Assembly (NCBI GenBank): GCA_011634665.1
Contig: WAEK01000016.1
Location: forward strand, 1,104,001 to 1,168,000
Length of the DNA: 64,000 bases
Source: Mortierella sp. BCC40632
Taxonomy: Eukaryota; Mortierellomycota; Mortierellomycetes; Mortierellales; Mortierellaceae
Reading direction: 5' to 3'
Shown here: piece by piece, positions 38,284 through 51,000 of the stretch
Layout: each line of letters starts with the position of its first letter
Numbering within the stretch: the first letter of the stretch is position 1
Position numbers and translations under genes: made by a program
The notes under the pieces: model-generated
Told to the model about the DNA's origin: nothing
Database searches by the model: none
Seen by the model: the letters and a program-made list of their open reading frames with translations, nothing else

Positions 38284-38382
38284 TTGTGAGAGCGCGTTAG
38301 GACTTGTAGACAGACAATCGTGTTGGTGATCTGATCAATCCAGGAACCAAAGAGAGAGCGAGAGAGCGATAGAGATAGATAG

Positions 38383-38391
<9 letters not shown>

Positions 38392-38434
<43 letters not shown>
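38392..38434. repeat. GA microsatellite
   Basis: About 21 GA units, preceded by looser GA/GATA repeats, in the spacer after PUT2. Confidence 0.9.
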
Positions 38435-38439
<5 letters not shown>

Positions 38440-38970
38440 AAAGGGAGAAAAGAAAACCTTAACGCCTCCAAGAGTGGCCAGTGCGCGTTCCTTCTTGTTC
38501 CTGATCCGTTTTTTTTTTCTTTTTCGTCTTCCCGTCCAACCTTGTGTTTTCCTTTTCACTCTCGTTTTGTTTCCCATTCCGTGACACACACACACACACA
38601 CGCGCCAGCACTGGCCACTCGGAGAGACTCACACATACACAGCACCAATTTCTTCTTTCTTCTCCTGTTCTCTCGGAATGGATGGTGATACCTCTCTCTC
38701 TCTTTTCTTTTTTTTTCTTTTTTCCCTCCTTCCTCCCCCCCTCCCCTTGTGTGTATCGGAGACAATTGCGCACACACCTCTTTTTTTTTTTATTATTTTT
38801 TTCTCATTCTCATTCTCATTCTTATTCTCTACCTCTTATTTAGACACATGCACGCAAAAACATACACACAATGTACCCGAGCCAAGAGTGAAGGGGAGGG
38901 GAAAAAGTACTTTGGTGGCGAGTTGTTTTTATTTTATTTTATTTTTATTTTTTTTTTTTTTCCCTTTTTT

Positions 38971-39011
<41 letters not shown>

Positions 39012-39322
39012 CTTAGGGCTTTTGCATTCCACCAGTTTTTTTTTTATTATGTGGTGATTTTTGCTCCGCCCTGTTCTTTCATGATTATGAGATTAAGAAT
39101 AGCTATTTGTGTACCTATGGAAAAAAAAAAAAAAAAGGGGGCTGGGAGGGGCTATGACCTAGATGTTCTTTTCTCCCTTACTTCCTGCTCTTTCCACTCT
39201 CTCCCCTTTCTGGTTCCCCCAGAAAGAAGAAGAAGAAGCTAGGGGAGAGAGAAGGATGGGAAGCAAAGAAGGAGAAGGAAGAAGAGAAGGGGATCATCGA
39301 GCCATTGTTTGTTTTTAAGGGC

Positions 39323-39357
<35 letters not shown>

Positions 39358-39932
39358 ATTCACACACATTCTCTGTCATTCATTTTTTCAGTTGTTTTTG
39401 TTTTTGTTGTTTTTTTTTTTAATCCAAAGTATATTATTGTTGTTCTTGTTTGTGTTGTATGTACAGCAAGAGATTAAGTAGAGATTTGGGGTGAGGAAAA
39501 GTGAAGCAAACAAAGAAATAAACGAGGACAGCGCGAGACAGGAAGAAAGAAAGAAATAGATGGATAGTAAGATGTACAAACAAGTATTGGATGACTAGAC
39601 TTGACAAAAAAAAAAAAAAAAAGAGAGACTAATAGTCGACCGAGTGAAGAATAGGCTCAGTAGATCAAAGAGCTGGTGAGGTTTGGTGCACTGGTGGTAT
39701 GGTACAAAGAGAAGAATAAGAAAAAAAAATAGCAGTGCCTTCTAACATATTGGGATAGATTCTTTTTTTTTTTTTTTTCAATGGCCCCCAAAAAAGAGGA
39801 AAGAAAAGAAGGAGACCCTGACCAGCCAGTGGCACCATCCTCTTCCTTGCACCCTTGTTCTTGATTTCGTTTTTGTTTGTTTTGTTGTTGTTGTTTTTTT
39901 TTCCTGGGTGGGGGGGGACGTTTTTTTTTTTC

Positions 39933-41534
39933 TTAGACGGCTTGGCTAAGCATGCTCAGGACCACAGCAGCCTCCTCAACTTTACGGCGCAGGCGGAACT
40001 TGCGGGCCCAAAGTCGCTTGCTCTTACGAGTTCGCTCCTTACGATCCTTGTCATCCTTGACACGACCATCTGGAAGTGAATCCCACTTGCACTTGCGAGG
40101 ATGCATCGTAGGTGACATGTTGTGCACATTCTTGAGATGACGACGCAAATTGCAGTTCTGGTTCTTGGAGGGCTTGAAGGCACGTCGGCAGACTGGGCAC
40201 AACAACAGCTGAGGCTGGGTCGCCGTTGTTGGGGTGCTGGGTGCGCTCGAGGAGGGGGAACCCACGGCGGGTGCACCTGGGTTGATGGGCGTTGGGGCCA
40301 AGATAGGAGCCGTGGGCGAGGTAGCGTTGGCATTCAAATTGGACGAAGCTGAAGAGGACAAGGAAGAAGAGGACGAGTTGTTATAAGAGAGACTCGTCAA
40401 GAGTGAGCTCATCGACGTGGATGCGGGCGAGAGTGGATAAGGAGGCGAAGACTCGCGCGAAAAGACGGATCGCTCGGAAGAGATGGATGGAGAGCGAGAG
40501 AGCATCCTCGTGTTGACAGACAGAGGAGGATAGTCTTCATCCATGGCCATGGACCGACGACCGGCAACAGAGACAGAGGCAGGGTTGGAGCCAGGAATGG
40601 GGCTACTGTAGAGCGAGCGAACATAAGGATGCGACTGCGAGTGCTGAGGAGGCAGAGGTGGAGGCGAGTGAGTGTGCATCCTTGAAGGAAGGTGCTCCAT
40701 CGCAGTGGGGGTGGTGGGCGTGGGCAGGTGGTGCGAGTGATGAGAGTGATGAGAGTGATGAGAGTGATGTGGCTGATGATGATGATGATGATGATACGAC
40801 GAAGGCGTCGAAGGTCGCGAGTGAAAGTAGTCGATCGGCCCCGCGTTGCTACTGTTGCTGTGGGAACCGTATGGGGAGCGCTCTCGGTTCGCATGATTCG
40901 AATAATGAAAGTCTCCATGATCCCGAGACGGGGTCAAGGGAGAATAGAACTCTCTGGGCGAGGGCAGCGCAGATGAGCTGTGATACTGTTGTCGCCCAGG
41001 GTGACTGACAGTAGTCGAAGGTTGCTGCTGCTGTTGCTGTTGCTGCTGCTGGTAGAGCTGCTGCTGGTGGTGAGAGAGTTGACTAGAGTAGCGCTTGCTG
41101 CTGCTAAGCTGGGGTGAGGGCAAAGTCATGGAGGCAGGCTTGGGCAGAATTCGCTCCTGGGCATGAGCAGAAAAGGACGGCGAGCGAGAGACAAGATCGC
41201 ATGGTGTGGCAGGGCCTGGAGAGCATGACAATGACCGATCCGAGGAAGAGCTGTATTGACTATGAAGCGACGAGCTCGAGAGCCTTGAAGTGAGTGAGTG
41301 TGAAGAGTACGAACGTGTGGGAAAAGTCATGATGGGCGAGGGCGAGCTCGGCGACGATGAAGGACTCGTGCGATATGTGGGGCGAGGAGAGTAGATGGTG
41401 GTGGAGGCCGAGGAAGAAGTAGATGCGGAGGTGGTGTTGTTGGAATGACTGTTATTATTGTTGCTAACTGTGGAGGAAGGCGAGAAGGAAGGGAAGGTGG
41501 TATGGATGGAAGGTAGATCGACAGAGCTCGACAT
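39933..41534 (-). CDS. C2H2 zinc-finger protein with Ser/His/Gln-rich N-terminus
   Basis: Probable nuclear DNA-binding protein; I do not recognise a named orthologue. It is a single exon of 533 aa. I chose the ATG at 41534 because the in-frame ATG upstream (41588) is followed by a Phe/Leu run typical of a leader. Residues 1-440 are low-complexity: Ser/Thr/Pro-rich, a Gln run and His-rich stretches (HHHHHH, HHSHHSHHS). One zinc finger lies at residues 446-471 as C-x2-C-x16-H-x4-H, with the usual NLRRHLKNVH helix but four more residues between Cys and His than the standard twelve. A basic segment (KSKRLWARKFRLRRK) follows and could be a nuclear localisation signal. It stands next to a 13.8-kb gene-poor block. 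Confidence 0.75.
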   Translation of the reverse strand: MSSSVDLPSIHTTFPSFSPSSTVSNNNNSHSNNTTSASTSSSASTTIYSPRPTYRTSPSSSPSSPSPIMTFPTRSYSSHSLTSRLSSSSLHSQYSSSSDRSLSCSPGPATPCDLVSRSPSFSAHAQERILPKPASMTLPSPQLSSSKRYSSQLSHHQQQLYQQQQQQQQQQPSTTVSHPGRQQYHSSSALPSPREFYSPLTPSRDHGDFHYSNHANRERSPYGSHSNSSNAGPIDYFHSRPSTPSSYHHHHHHQPHHSHHSHHSHHSHHLPTPTTPTAMEHLPSRMHTHSPPPLPPQHSQSHPYVRSLYSSPIPGSNPASVSVAGRRSMAMDEDYPPLSVNTRMLSRSPSISSERSVFSRESSPPYPLSPASTSMSSLLTSLSYNNSSSSSLSSSASSNLNANATSPTAPILAPTPINPGAPAVGSPSSSAPSTPTTATQPQLLLCPVCRRAFKPSKNQNCNLRRHLKNVHNMSPTMHPRKCKWDSLPDGRVKDDKDRKERTRKSKRLWARKFRLRRKVEEAAVVLSMLSQAV

Positions 41535-42751
41535 TTTTATAGGGAGAAAAAGAAAAAAAAAAAGGGCGACTCCGGGAGAAGGGGACAAGGGGAGGGCAAC
41601 GGTGGTGGATACTCAAGTATGACAAAGAGCAGATCCGGGTGCGATGTGGAAACAAAAAGAGGAAAAGAGGATAGGACCAGAAGAGGATGTGGATTGCTCG
41701 GGCGGATTGCTTGGGTGAGTATACACTATAGAAAGGCGAGTATGTCGATCAAAGAGAGAAGAAGAAAAAAAAAGGCTGGTTAGCAAAAGGTGACTCTTGT
41801 ATCAGCCAACCATCAGGTCCGCACTGCTGGGTGTGCATCTGCTGCAACACCATGCACCATGGAACAACCGCCAGAACTAAAGTTTTTTTTCTTTTTCTTT
41901 TTCTTTCACCATTGCTTCAAATGGCAAATGCACATACAACAAGGGACTTGTCGTTTCTTTGGACTTTGAAAGGTGAGATGAAGAGAGGAGATGACTGAAA
42001 AAGAGCGGTAAAAGGTGTCGAATCAATGTGGATGTGGATTAATGTAAAGTATCGGGGAGAACGTGTCGAGGAACTGTGGCGCGAATAAAGTAGAGGTAAT
42101 AGTGTAGTAGTAGTTGTAATAGTAGTAGAGGTGGTGGTGGTGGTGGATTAAAGAGGAGGGAAAAGAATTATATTTTAAAAAAAAAGCCGTGACCGAGAGA
42201 GCAGAAAGAAGAGAGGAGCGACGTGAATGTCGAAAGCAAAGTTGCGAGAAGGCGAATGGGAGGAAAGAGGTCAGTTATATAGAGAAGAACGAGTGTCTGT
42301 TGCAACGGGACGGAGGCTGAAAGACGCTCGCTGTCGAGAGATGAGGAGGCGAGAAAGAGGAGTAAAAGTGAATAAAGAAAAAAAAAAAAAAAAAAAAAAA
42401 GGGCAAGAGAACCGACTTATATGCGGCACGAAGAGGTCCAGGTGGAGGCGTCGGCTGTCCCAGCGACTATTGTAACAGAGCAATTGAATCACGGAGGGGA
42501 GAGAGCGAACAAGAGGGGAACAGAGTCCAGGACATGCAGCAGACCATGCAGCCAGGCATTCGGTCGGACACACGCTCAGACAGCCTGTCTGACAGGCTCC
42601 AAAGAATACTACCCGTGGTAGAGCCGCACGGTGCAGCGACCAGGTGCACAAGAGAAGGGGGGGGGGGTTGGACGAGGGAAGGGCAACCGGACAGGCAAGA
42701 GTGGAAGAAGATGAAGAAGAAGAAGAAGAAGAAGAAGAGTAGGAGGAGGAA

Positions 42752-42783
<32 letters not shown>

Positions 42784-45748
42784 GGAAACGAGAGGAGGAA
42801 GAGGAAGAGGAAGAGGAGGAGGAGGAGGAGGAGGAAGAGGGGGAGGAGACGAGAAAAAAAAAGAGCAATCAGCACAGCAGAGCAAGCGGGCAGCGAGCGA
42901 GGGCAACAGCGATCAGGATCTGAGGAGGGTCGAGAGTTATGAAAAAGCGGCAAAGCCGGGAGGCGGAGGATCAGAGGTCGACCATGGCGGATTTAACGCA
43001 GGAGGAGGAGACGGTTAACGCCAGCGAGAAAAAAGAAACGGAGGCACAGTCTGTCGACGTATCGAAACGCGTTCTCTTCCTGCGTCGCATTCTGTGTGAT
43101 TCTCTCTCGGGGATTGAATTCGATAGAGTAGTGACAATATATAAAAGAGAAGTAAGAGAGAAAGAAAGAAAGAAAGAAAGAGAAAGAGTAAAGATAAAGA
43201 GAGGGAGAAGAAGGGAGGCGGCAAAAAAAGAGATGGCGGAAAAGGGAGAGAAGCGACGCATACTGGAGACGCATACTGGAGAATCGCATACTGGAGACGC
43301 AGCCTTGGGTCCGAGAGAGAGTGAGGAGAAGCGAGTCATGGACCCGAGAGTGAGGAGAGAGCCAGGACATGGGTGGGCTGAATTGGATTCAATAGACAAG
43401 AGAGCATCTTGAGGCTGCATATATGCCAATGCGCAATAGAGTCGAGCGAGCGCAATGGACTCGATCGAGCCAACACACTCGCCCAAGGGGAAGAGGAGGG
43501 GGCGGGCCATTTGGCTCAATGGTAGGTGCACTATAAGAGGAATTCAGTTGCAAGCATGCATAGAGGATGCGCCAGCCCGCCTGCATAGCACGGTCCACGG
43601 ACTGAATTGCGAACAAAAGGGCCCACGACCAGTCCAAGCGTGTGTTCGGCGTCCCTTTGTGCGAACAAAATGCAACTGTGTAACTCTTTCTTTCTTTCTT
43701 TTTGGCTCTCTCTCACTAAAGTCTGCATATCTCTATATTGTGCTCATTACGCTCGACACACTTCTGTTACAGCCTGTCTACTACTCAGTGGCACTCATTC
43801 CTGTCCAACCTCCTCCTTGCTATCCACTCTACTCAAATGCCTGCTCCTCGGTCGTCCTCGCACTCCGCACTCCTGGCCGCTGCAGCAGGCCGATTTGGTG
43901 AGGAAACGCGCAAATGACGACGTTAGGTGCCGCAACCGTGATGCGATGCAATGCCAGTCCTACGGTCCCGGTGCGAGGGTGTTAGTTGCTCCGGGGTGCC
44001 AGATGTCTCTTCCTCAGTCGCCTACCCCTTCCTCCGCATGCTGTCTCGACAGGAATGAAGGGAGACAGGATATCGTCCGCTGGGGGGAAGGAGGAAGAAA
44101 GTTTAAAGATGAGAGATAAAAAAAAAAAAAGAACAAAAAAAAAGTACATACCAAAGTCATGGTTATCCAAAGAACCCGTAGCTCTGAATGGGGTCTGTGT
44201 GTAACGCGTTCTAGTCATCACTTCCTCCTTCACACGTAGAACAATCCTCTCCGCGACTGCGAGGCTGTTTCCTCTTTCGCTCCGCACACGTTGAGGTGTC
44301 TACGTCCTTTCACCACAGTAATCCACGCACTCAGTTGAGAGCGGCCAACAAGAAGGAGGTCCAAGAAGAACGTCAAGAGTCTGAGATTTTGCAGTAGATA
44401 GGAAAGAGGCCTTGACAACCGAGGCAGGCTTCGGTTCATTCTTTTTTTTTTTTTTTTTTTCGGCGATAGACTGACTCGATTGCTTCTGTGTTTCTTTGGT
44501 CATCATCTATGGAGCAGTAATGGGACAATGGTTGTGACGATATGAGCTGACGTTTACACAATACATCCCACTTCTCGGTGACCGTAACACCACAACATCT
44601 CTCTCTCTTTTTTTTTTCTTTGATGTCGTTGCTATGTCGATTGGATTCACCTCTAGTTCATTGAATGACCTACTGGCAATTCTTCATCGCTATCCCGACC
44701 CATGTGTTGAACACGGGGAATGGGCTTGTGGGCGGGGGGGGGGGATGGCGGACGTGCATCACGCAAGCAACCACAGTTATCGGGGGCACGATGCTTCTCT
44801 GCGTACACATTGATGCTTCTGCCCCCGCTCACCCCGACTCTCTTTCTTCTCTATCCTCCCACCCCCACCTACTCACCTACCTACTCCTCCCAGTGTTGTA
44901 ATTGCTCACTGGAATGTGGCCCGCGGGCACCTGCGGACGGCATCGTCTCAGCCCAAAGAATCGGCCGAGCGTTGTGGTCCGTTCAATCACGGCCCGTGTT
45001 TACTGCTAGCCCTGCGCGTGCGCCCTGGCTCGGGCGCTTTTAGCCGGACACATCTAGTCAAGCGGCTGAAAAGTGGAACTACAATGCGGGTCATGGGCGA
45101 GTGCTTGTTCTGTTTGTGGGTAGGTGGCCCATGCTTTGACGATCGTTCCTTGGCTTTAGTTCTGTGCCCGCACCCGGCCAGTGGCCTCCCCTCCCTCCAT
45201 CCTTCTTTTTACCCCCCCCCTCCCTGCGCCCTTGCCGTGGCCTATTTTTTTGATAGCCATACATCTCTCTGTCCCTCTCTCTGTCTATTTCTTTCTCTCT
45301 CTCTCCCCCTCTTTTCCCCCCATTTTCCCCCCCAACAACGCCCCCGAACCACCCCCTTGTTGATCCCTATTCCCCTTCTGTTGCGTACCCTCGGCCCACA
45401 CAGAAACATACATAGACTCAAATTGGGCAGCAACGACAAAGATTGCAGACGGCAAACGAATGGTTACAACACTACAACTAACCCCCAAACCTTGGTTCGT
45501 TGTCGTATCTGCCTGTCTGTCTGTCTGTCTGTCTATCTGTCTGTCTGTCTATCTGCCCGCAGCCTGGTCAAACAATTCAGACGCACCCGATCATGCTGTG
45601 GTTTCCTAGTAACTCTCTCTGACCAGGCGCGACCTTTCCTCTAAACGCGTGTACACGGCTGTGAAGGACACGGTCCGTGACCATTTTTGGGTTGCAGGGG
45701 AGTGAAAGGAAGGGGATAGCGCCGCGCAGGGGAGAGAGAGAAAAAAAT

Positions 45749-45785
<37 letters not shown>

Positions 45786-46116
45786 AGAAAGAGAGAGAAA
45801 GAGAGAGAGAGAAAGAGAGAAAGAGAGAGGGAAGGAGAGACAGAGAAAGAGAGTAAGCCTGGCTATTTCCTCTCCTCCCACCCCTTGACCAGCAAGATCC
45901 GAAAATGTCTGAGCTACAAGTGTCCAGTGTGGTTCCTTATCCCAGCCATGTTGGGCGCGCCGGGCCACACCCATGGCTATTGGCCCCTCCCCCCCCTCCT
46001 CCATCCTCGGCCGCGTTGTTCTTACACTCGCGAGACAGAAGGAGTGAAGGCCATGCGTTGTCGACTTGTCTGCATCTTGTGGACAGTTGGCCGGCTAGCC
46101 CCCGATTTCTTTTGAC

Positions 46117-46120
<4 letters not shown>
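41535..46120. other. Gene-poor block, first part (5' side of the zinc-finger gene)
   Basis: No convincing gene. Near the zinc-finger start it holds T/A runs and GTA/GTG triplets (42100-42145). A homopurine tract of GAA/GAG triplets covers 42705-42850. A 13-bp unit is repeated three times at 43257-43297. TGTC/TATC tetranucleotides lie at 45510-45555 and a GA run near 45755-45784. Part is probably the zinc-finger promoter and long 5' UTR. Confidence 0.45.
42705..42850. repeat. Homopurine GAA/GAG tract
   Basis: About 145 bases of almost uninterrupted purine built of GAA, GAG and GGA triplets on the plus strand. Long Glu/Arg/Lys or Ser/Leu/Pro frames across it are composition artefacts. Confidence 0.85.

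Positions 46121-46123
<3 letters not shown>

Positions 46124-46196
<73 letters not shown>
46124..46196. repeat. CT microsatellite, about 36 units
   Basis: The longest uninterrupted dinucleotide run in the window, in the gene-poor block. Confidence 0.92.
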
Positions 46197-46199
<3 letters not shown>

Positions 46200-47752
46200 C
46201 TCCTCCCACTCGCCATCTGCCTTGCTGCCCTGGCCCTGAGCCAAAAAAGTGGTGACCTGTGCTGCTTGGGCTGGTGCGTTTGCAGCAATTGCCCTCGGCA
46301 AAGGGGACACAGGTGCTCACCCTCTCACTCTTGTTACTGTCCACAAAAGTGTTGCTGGCTATCCTCAAACACATCCACACACACACACACAAGCACACAA
46401 GCACACACACGCACACGCGCATTTTAATTGTGGGTCTGTCCTCACGCACGCGCCACGCACCCTCACATCAACTCGACACATTAAATTGCCTATCGCTTGT
46501 GTCCTTTTGGGTGGCGAGCTAGCACAAAGAAAGCAACCGAGATGAGAAAAGGTGCAAACCAAGAAGAAAAAAAAAAAGAAAAGAGAGAAAAGAGAGATTG
46601 AGATTGAGAGAGACAGAGACAGAGACAGAAAGAGAGAGAGAGAAGGATCGGCATTAGCGAGGCATCGTTTTTTTTTCTTTTGACTCGAGGGGCGGTCTAG
46701 GACCACCAGAACTGCCTTGGTCGAACGGAGATTCGGTTGAACGAGCAATCTCCTTTTCTGCATCCCTTCCCTCTCTAATCACTCTTGCTCACTCTTTTTG
46801 CCTTCTGATTTGGTCCGCTCCTCCTTGCTTCTCCCTCTCTCTTGGTTTCTCTCTTTGTCTGTCCGTCCGTCCGTCCGTCCGTCCGTCTGTCTGCCCGTCC
46901 ATCCGTCTCTTTTTTTCTCTCGTTCTCGGTTTCTGCCTGTCTCCCCGAGTATCAACGTGCACGCGTCGCTCTTGCTCACAAGAGGTGGGGCCCATTTTTT
47001 TTGCTCTCTCCTCGTTGTTCACTTAGCCATGCCTTCTTTCAAAACGGACACAAGGTTTATAGAGTGGAAAAAAAGGGGGGGAGAGAGACGACAGAACAAT
47101 TCTGGAGAATCTGTTCCTTGGGCTCTGGGAAACATGGAATCAAGGAGAGGGAACGAATAGTTAAAAAAAAAAAAAAAAAAGAGGGCCTGTAGTCAAGCCA
47201 TGAGGCGTGGAAAAAGACGGGCGTGGGAGGAGAGAGAAGGACTGAATAAAACAAAGAAAAAAAAAAAAAGGTGTGAATGAAAGAGTGAATCGAGAGAGTA
47301 AATAAGGAAGGCATAGTGGTTGGTTAAAGTGGTTCCTGAAAAGTACCCGTTGAAAAAAAAAAAAAATTGACAGGTAAAGCAGCAAAGACAACAGAGAGAG
47401 AGAGGCCAATGTTCGACAAAATCCAGCCAAATCTCCCTCCCTCCCCCCCATCCCCCTCCTCGGTTCAATGGACAAGCAGCGTCGATTCCTCTCCAACCCC
47501 CTTGCTTCGTTCTCTTCCCCCATCCTCATACATCCATACTCCGCCCAAGGACCCTCCCAGACGCGCGTACTTTCTTTTCTTTCAGTGGATAAAACGTCTG
47601 CCTGATCCAGAGGAAAAGGGCTTCGCGTTTCGCCTGTTGTGTAGCCTAGAGTGCAACAGTGAGAAAGAGAGAGAAAAAAAAAGGTATATAGTCGGAGAAT
47701 GTGTAACCACTTTGTCCTCCTCCCCCAGGACCTTGGATCAATTCACTGCTCA

Positions 47753-47801
<49 letters not shown>

Positions 47802-50800
47802 TGTGTGAGAGTGTGTGAACAGAACAGATTCAGGGGCAAAACAGAAAACAGACAAGGCAGCAGCAGGGGAGCACAAGTCGAGGGCCAAGGTAAAAAAGAA
47901 CGGCGAGGGGGGGAGGGAAGGGCGGACAGACAAACACAAAGTGAAAAAAAAAGAGAGATAGAGGGAAGAAGAGGGAGGCGTCAGAGAAAAGATGCAGCGT
48001 CGTGTTCAGGGATGGCGGAACAAAAAAAGGGGAAGGACCATCCACTGCGGCAATTAACGACAGATGGATGAGGTATATAGAGTACATTCAACTAAATAGA
48101 TTTGCACAGGGACTCCCAAGTGTACACACACAAAAAGAGAGAAAGGCCTGAAGGGGAGAGGAAGTACCCCAAGGACTCTGCAAAGCATTGACCATGTCAA
48201 TGCCCTGATTTTGTGGTCCAGCTTACTTCCCTCTACCAATGTCCTATTGTACATACTCTCTCGCTCTATCTCTCACCCCCACACATACACACAAACACAT
48301 ACAGCAGACGATCCTTGTACCTGTGTCTTTTTTTGTGCCACAAATCATAGTCTTAGCAAATCGCTGGCTGGTGAATGTGGAACGTTGCCCTTGGTCGACA
48401 AAAGTGTAAGGGTTTAGGCCTGTGTGGCCCTTTTTTTTTTTTTTTTTCTGTCAAATGCTATGTTCCCTGTAACCACCTCTTTGCAACCTTACTCTACCCG
48501 CACGAGCAAAAGGACAAACAGGACTGAAACGTTTTAGGCGCACTGCCTGGGTCCGCAAATTTAGATTGATATGCACCACTGGAAACGAGGCAAACTGCTC
48601 GAAAAGAAAAGAAAAAAGAAAAAAGGCGCACGCATCCTTGTAGCAAGAGCAAGAGGGCTATCCCCCCCCCCTCTTCCTTCCTTCCTTCTTTTGAGTTTCG
48701 CAAAGACAATCCTTGCACTTGATTGCCGCTATTCTGTATCCTTGACCAATGTTCGCCTCTTCCTCTCAGGCACAGGATCAAGGAGCTAATCCTCTATTCT
48801 CCTCTAGAATTTGGCACTAGGGCGAGTCTCCCAACCTAGGATGTCTCAATCTGCACATGGCCTGTAAGATAGGACCGAGGTGCACCATCGATCGCGCCTC
48901 GAGGCCCCAAAGCGTGGGCTCAGGAGAGATGCAGTGCAGTGCAGTGCATTTTGCTCAATTCGAACGACGACCTTTGGGGTTTCGTTGTCCCTCCCTTCTT
49001 CTGGGCTGTCAATTGACCTCTACTCCTTGATAGCCAATGTTGGTTGCCTTGGTATTATTTTTTTCTTCCTCCTTTCTATTGCCCATTCTCCTTGCTCCCA
49101 CAGCAACAATAGCAATAACAACAACAACAACATAAGGGAAAGACACCAAAAAACAAATACAACAGACACTGTGGGCAACATACAGACAAGAAGGGTGCAA
49201 AGAAAGTCATTCTTTGCCTCTCTCTATCTCTCACTATCTCTGTCTTTGTCTCTCTCTGTCTCTCTTTTTTTTTTTTTTTTTTTTTTTTGCTCACTTCTCC
49301 CCTGGATATTGTCTTTCAAGCGTGGGTCTAAAAAAGCCTGACGTGAGTGCGTCCTGCCTGGAGCGTCTCCTAGGCCTTTCTTTTTGTATAAACATAAAAT
49401 ACAAAGTGTCTTCTTAGAATTGAATACATTCCTCCTCATTCCTAATGCTAAAGAATGACAATAAAAGATAGAGAAAGAGCGAGAGCGAGAGAGGTGGAAT
49501 GGGACGCCAAAAAGAGAAACGTAAGAATGCGAGAAATGGAAAGATAACGAGAGAGAGAAAAAAAAAATTATGTGCGAGCCAGAGGTCAAGCCCGATGCAT
49601 GGTCGACCAAGGGAAGAACGACTCTCTTTCGCCCTTTACCATCCATCGCAACCATTCGCTCGCTTCTGAGACCTTTGCCTTCATCTGCTTTCCCTCCTCC
49701 TCCCATCCCCCCCCCCCTTTCTTGTTCACCAGACATCCTCGAGGGGGTAATTCTCAGCGCGGAAAAAAGGTATCTGTCTGGGAGGGAGGGGGGAGGGAGG
49801 GAAGAGGGTGCCTCTGCTGCTGTTGCTGTTGCTACTGCTGCTGGCATAGTTGTTGCTGCCATACGGCATTCTCATTCCATGTCCTCTTTTTTTTTTTTCT
49901 CTCTTCATGTCCCCATTCTCTGCCTTCCCAACCCCCAACCCCACCCCTTCACGTATCCGGTCTAACGTTACTTTGACTCTCCTCAACTTTCTTCCCGCGC
50001 CTCCTTTTTTCTTTCTTCTATTTTTTTTTTCACTCTCTCAGGTCCCCCCCTCACTTTTCTGTCTCCCTTATCTTTTTACAAGCGGCAGAAAAATCTTACA
50101 TATACCATACCTATGCCCGCCAGACTTGACTCTCCCTGATTAGTATGGTTTCTTTCTTTTTTTTTGGAGAGAAGACAGAAAGGAGGAGGTGCCAAAAAAA
50201 AAAAAAACTAGGGAAAAAGAGAGAGAGAGGGCAAGACGCGTCAGAGCTGCATGACTTCCTGACGTGCAATAGCAGCATCAAGCAGACACAGGGCAGGATA
50301 AAAAGCAGGCGGGGCACTAAAAAAAAAATCAGTCTGAAATACAATAAAGACGCGCGCCTTCATCGTCTGCCGAGGTTCAAAAAAAAAAAAAATTGATTGA
50401 TAGGGAATTTTTCAGCGAGGTCTAGGCGTCATTTTTCAAGTGCCCATGGAGAGGGCCAGTGAAGGAGTCCGTTCACCTTTTTTTGTTTGATGTTGCTTCT
50501 CGACTGTCGTTGGTGCAGGGTTGCCAGTAGAAATGGTGAAACGCATCTATCACACGTCCTTTTTTTTGTAAACCTCCAACGGCATTTCTCTCGATTGCTC
50601 TCCTAAAAAAAAAACGAAATCCCTTTTTTCCCTTTTGATTGAGGAACTCGATGAAGCTCGCTCACGGAGCCAAGGAACGCTGAGTGAATCGTAAAAGAAT
50701 GTGTTCTCATTTTTTTTTTTTTTATTCTCTCCCTTTTTGGACTTTGTCGACCGTCGTCCTCAAAAAAGGTGAAAATGACCAGAGGAAATAATAATAATAG

Positions 50801-51000
50801 TAATAAAATGGCTATGCAAACTTGGGCGCTGTACTAAGGAATGAATGTAAACGCGTCGTTCATAGTCATTTCAAAAAAAAAAAAAAAAAAAAAACTCGAT
50901 TGCGAAACCATGCATCTGTCTTCTTTTTACGCCGATTTCTTCTTTTATTGAGCCTCTCACTCACTCTCTCTCTCTCACTCACTCTCTCTCTCTGTCATGG
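46197..51000. other. Gene-poor block, middle part
   Basis: No supported gene. Microsatellites include CA (46376-46410), GTCC (46857-46886), GT (47757-47799) and T runs (48431-48447, 49266-49288, 50708-50723). Open reading frames here are dominated by repeat-encoded runs (RERER, SLSLS, VCVCV) or lack resemblance to a family. Confidence 0.45.
47757..47799. repeat. GT microsatellite
   Basis: About 21 GT units in intergenic DNA. Confidence 0.9.

Larger units (their letters stand above)
38029..39932. other. Convergent 3' spacer of PUT2 and zinc-finger gene
   Basis: Very repeat-rich: a GT run (38246-38281), a GA run (38392-38434), long T tracts (38939-39011) and a CT run (39328-39356). The 3' UTRs of both genes must lie here. 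No additional gene is supported. Confidence 0.5.

Noticed and set aside
42534..42923. Basic and acidic repetitive open frames on both strands
   Set aside because: They are composition artefacts of the GAA/GAG homopurine tract.
43501..43581. Possible tRNA: A-box-like TGGCTCAATGG with complementary ends GGCGGGC/GCCCGCC
   Set aside because: No B box, no anticodon stem and no T arm are found in the 81-base span.
45510..46886. TGTC, TATC and GTCC tetranucleotide arrays as a possible structured repeat or CRISPR-like array
   Set aside because: They are simple tetranucleotide microsatellites without unique spacers.
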